Shown: piece by piece, positions 34,641 to 35,848 of the stretch
How the letters are laid out: every line of letters starts with the position of its first letter
How positions within the stretch are numbered: the first letter of the stretch is position 1
From: Caulobacter sp. 32-67-35
GTDB taxonomy: Bacteria; Pseudomonadota; Alphaproteobacteria; Caulobacterales; Caulobacteraceae
Length of the DNA stretch: 35,848 bases
Direction: 5' to 3'
Assembly: GCA_002280875.1 (NCBI GenBank)
Contig: NCEV01000056.1
Span: 1 to 35,848 of the forward strand
Program-made: the position numbers and the translations under genes
Notes under the pieces: generated by a model
What the model was told of the DNA's origin: nothing
Databases searched by the model: none
The model's input: the letters and a program-made list of their open reading frames with translations, nothing else

Positions 34641-35426
34641 ATGCCAGAACCGGCGTCCCTCGACGCATTGCCCGAATACGACGCCTCCGCAGCGCGACGC
34701 GCCGCGGCCCATGAACGTCGCCGGGCTGCGCTGGATGACCGCAAGCGATCGTTTCTGCGCATGGTCAGCCATGAACTGCGCACCCCGCTCAACGCGGTGA
34801 TCGGCTTTTCCGAGATCCTGTCCCGCGAACTCTATGGCCCGCTGGGCTCGCCCCAGTACCGGGAGTATGCCGAGATCGTGCATGACAGCGGGCTGAAGCT
34901 GCTGAAGCTGGTCAACCAGATCGTCGAGATCGCCCGCCTGGAAGGGCATGTCACGGATCTGGATCTCGGCCCCGAAGGGCTGGACGAAGCCATTGAAGAT
35001 GCGATCGAACAGCTGAAGGGCGAAATCGCCCAGCGACAGGTGACCGTCACGGTTCCTGGCAGTGGCGCGCTGCCTGCGGTGATGGCCGACAGCCGGGGCC
35101 TGCGGACCATGCTCGGCAATCTGCTGCAGAACGCCATCACCCACTCGCCCGTCGGTGGTGAGGTCTGCATCTTTGTTCAGGCCCTTCCGGGCGGGGTGGT
35201 CGAGATTTCCATCGCCGATCAGGGACTCGGCGTCGAACCCGAGGAACTGCCACGCCTGCTGAAGCCCTTTGAACAGGGCGGCTCGACGCTGACCCGGACC
35301 AGCGAGGGTGCGGGCCTTGGCCTGCCGATTGTGGATTTGCTGGCTCGGGCCATGCATGGCGCTCTGCGCCTGACCTCCCGCCCCGGCGCCGGCCTGACGG
35401 CACAATTGAGCCTGCCCGAAGGCTGA
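34641..35426 (+). CDS. Small soluble histidine kinase next to divJ
   Basis: The 261-residue protein has no membrane segment and no PAS domain: a short basic coiled N-terminus, a DHp with His44 in [21 protein letters not shown], and an ATPase domain. Its N box reads LGNLLQNAITHSP, G1 DQGLGV, F-box KPFEQ and G2 GAGLGLPIV. The DHp resembles the PleC/DivJ type (YGPLGSPQYREYAEIVHDSG), so DivK-type partners are possible. ATG 34641 has GGAG six bases before it; the open frame reaches GTG 34560 without an SD. It is transcribed away from divJ across a 196-base region with a GANTC site (34573-34577) and a lone TTAACG half-site (near 34494). Confidence 0.88.
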   Translation: MPEPASLDALPEYDASAARRAAAHERRRAALDDRKRSFLRMVSHELRTPLNAVIGFSEILSRELYGPLGSPQYREYAEIVHDSGLKLLKLVNQIVEIARLEGHVTDLDLGPEGLDEAIEDAIEQLKGEIAQRQVTVTVPGSGALPAVMADSRGLRTMLGNLLQNAITHSPVGGEVCIFVQALPGGVVEISIADQGLGVEPEELPRLLKPFEQGGSTLTRTSEGAGLGLPIVDLLARAMHGALRLTSRPGAGLTAQLSLPEG

Positions 35427-35477
35427 GGCTTACCAGCAGACCTTGCCAGCAGATGGTCGCGCCCCTAAGTGGCGGCC

Positions 35478-35848
35478 ATGACACGCCCCATCGACGCCGC
35501 CCTTGAGGAACTCGCTGACGAGTTCGAACTGCTGGGCGACTGGGAAGAACGCTATCGCTATGTGATCGAACTCGGCCACGGCCTGGCGCCGCTCAGCGAC
35601 GCCGAACGGTCAGAAGCCAACAAGGTGCGCGGCTGCGCCAGCCAGGTGTGGCTGGTCACCGAACCGCAGGCCGACCAGACGATCCGCTTCAGGGGCGACA
35701 GCGACGCGCACATCGTGAGCGGGCTTATCGCCATCCTGCTGCGGCTCTATTCAGGGCAGCCGGCGGGCGATGTCGCGGGCTTCGACGCCAAGGCGGCCCT
35801 CGACAGGCTGGGCCTGTCGGAGGCTCTGTCCTCGCAGCGCTCGAACGG
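35478..35848 (+). CDS. sufE: SufE-type sulfur acceptor, 3' end beyond the window
   Basis: SufE takes persulfide sulfur from the cysteine desulfurase SufS for iron-sulfur cluster assembly. The 123 residues in view read MTRPIDAALEELADEFELL, GDWEERYRYVIELG, and the active-site loop KVRGCASQVWL with the acceptor Cys53, close to Cys51 of E. coli SufE. The frame has no stop before the window ends. It follows the small kinase gene by 51 bases on the same strand; the link in function is not obvious. Confidence 0.93.
   Translation, partial: MTRPIDAALEELADEFELLGDWEERYRYVIELGHGLAPLSDAERSEANKVRGCASQVWLVTEPQADQTIRFRGDSDAHIVSGLIAILLRLYSGQPAGDVAGFDAKAALDRLGLSEALSSQRSN

Overview
The window is high-GC alphaproteobacterial chromosome, very probably Caulobacter or a close member of the Caulobacteraceae. 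The main grounds are a fliQ-fliR-flhB-cckA cluster, a DivJ-type kinase and a PleC-type kinase, together with an UrcA family protein, a DUF1491 protein and TTAA-N7-TTAA CtrA boxes. I see no phage, transposase, CRISPR, tRNA or rRNA, so this is core chromosome rather than an inserted island.

Layout. Positions 1-5042 hold the 3' part of an amidase, followed convergently by a four-gene overlapping envelope operon on the minus strand (Sel1 lipoprotein, beta-helix protein, exported protein, 53-residue lipoprotein). Positions 5334-7685 hold a two-subunit acyl-CoA dehydrogenase operon, with a divergent hypothetical gene. Positions 8597-12037 hold ompW and a divergent pepN. Positions 12196-14559 hold a PleC-type kinase that stops before the F and G2 boxes of its ATPase domain. 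Positions 14708-18227 hold an UrcA protein, a GST / S1-P1 nuclease / NUDIX operon on the minus strand, a 3D-domain protein and a host-attachment family protein. Positions 18269-22605 hold fliQ-fliR-flhB-cckA on the minus strand behind a CtrA box. Positions 22782-25205 hold a lipocalin lipoprotein, a TonB-C protein and an alpha-helical repeat protein. A 463-base AT-richer regulatory interval follows (CtrA box, sigma-54 elements on both strands, shared inverted repeat). Positions 25669-30815 hold a degenerate RNase H-like protein, a serine hydrolase, a membrane LytTR regulator, a damaged prfC and a 43-residue membrane protein. Positions 30826-35848 hold two small hypothetical genes, an exported protein, divJ, a divergent small histidine kinase and the start of sufE.

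How they fit together. DivJ and PleC set the phosphorylation state of DivK, and DivK acts through DivL on CckA, which controls CtrA. All three kinases lie within about 22 kb here, and CtrA-type sites precede both the flagellar export genes and the helical-repeat gene. Two conserved genes look damaged: pleC lacks its C-terminal ATPase end and prfC carries a frameshift with an internal loss. These are either real lesions, with consequences for polarity control and translation termination, or assembly errors; reads are needed to tell.

All family assignments are from reading the translated sequence; no database search was run.
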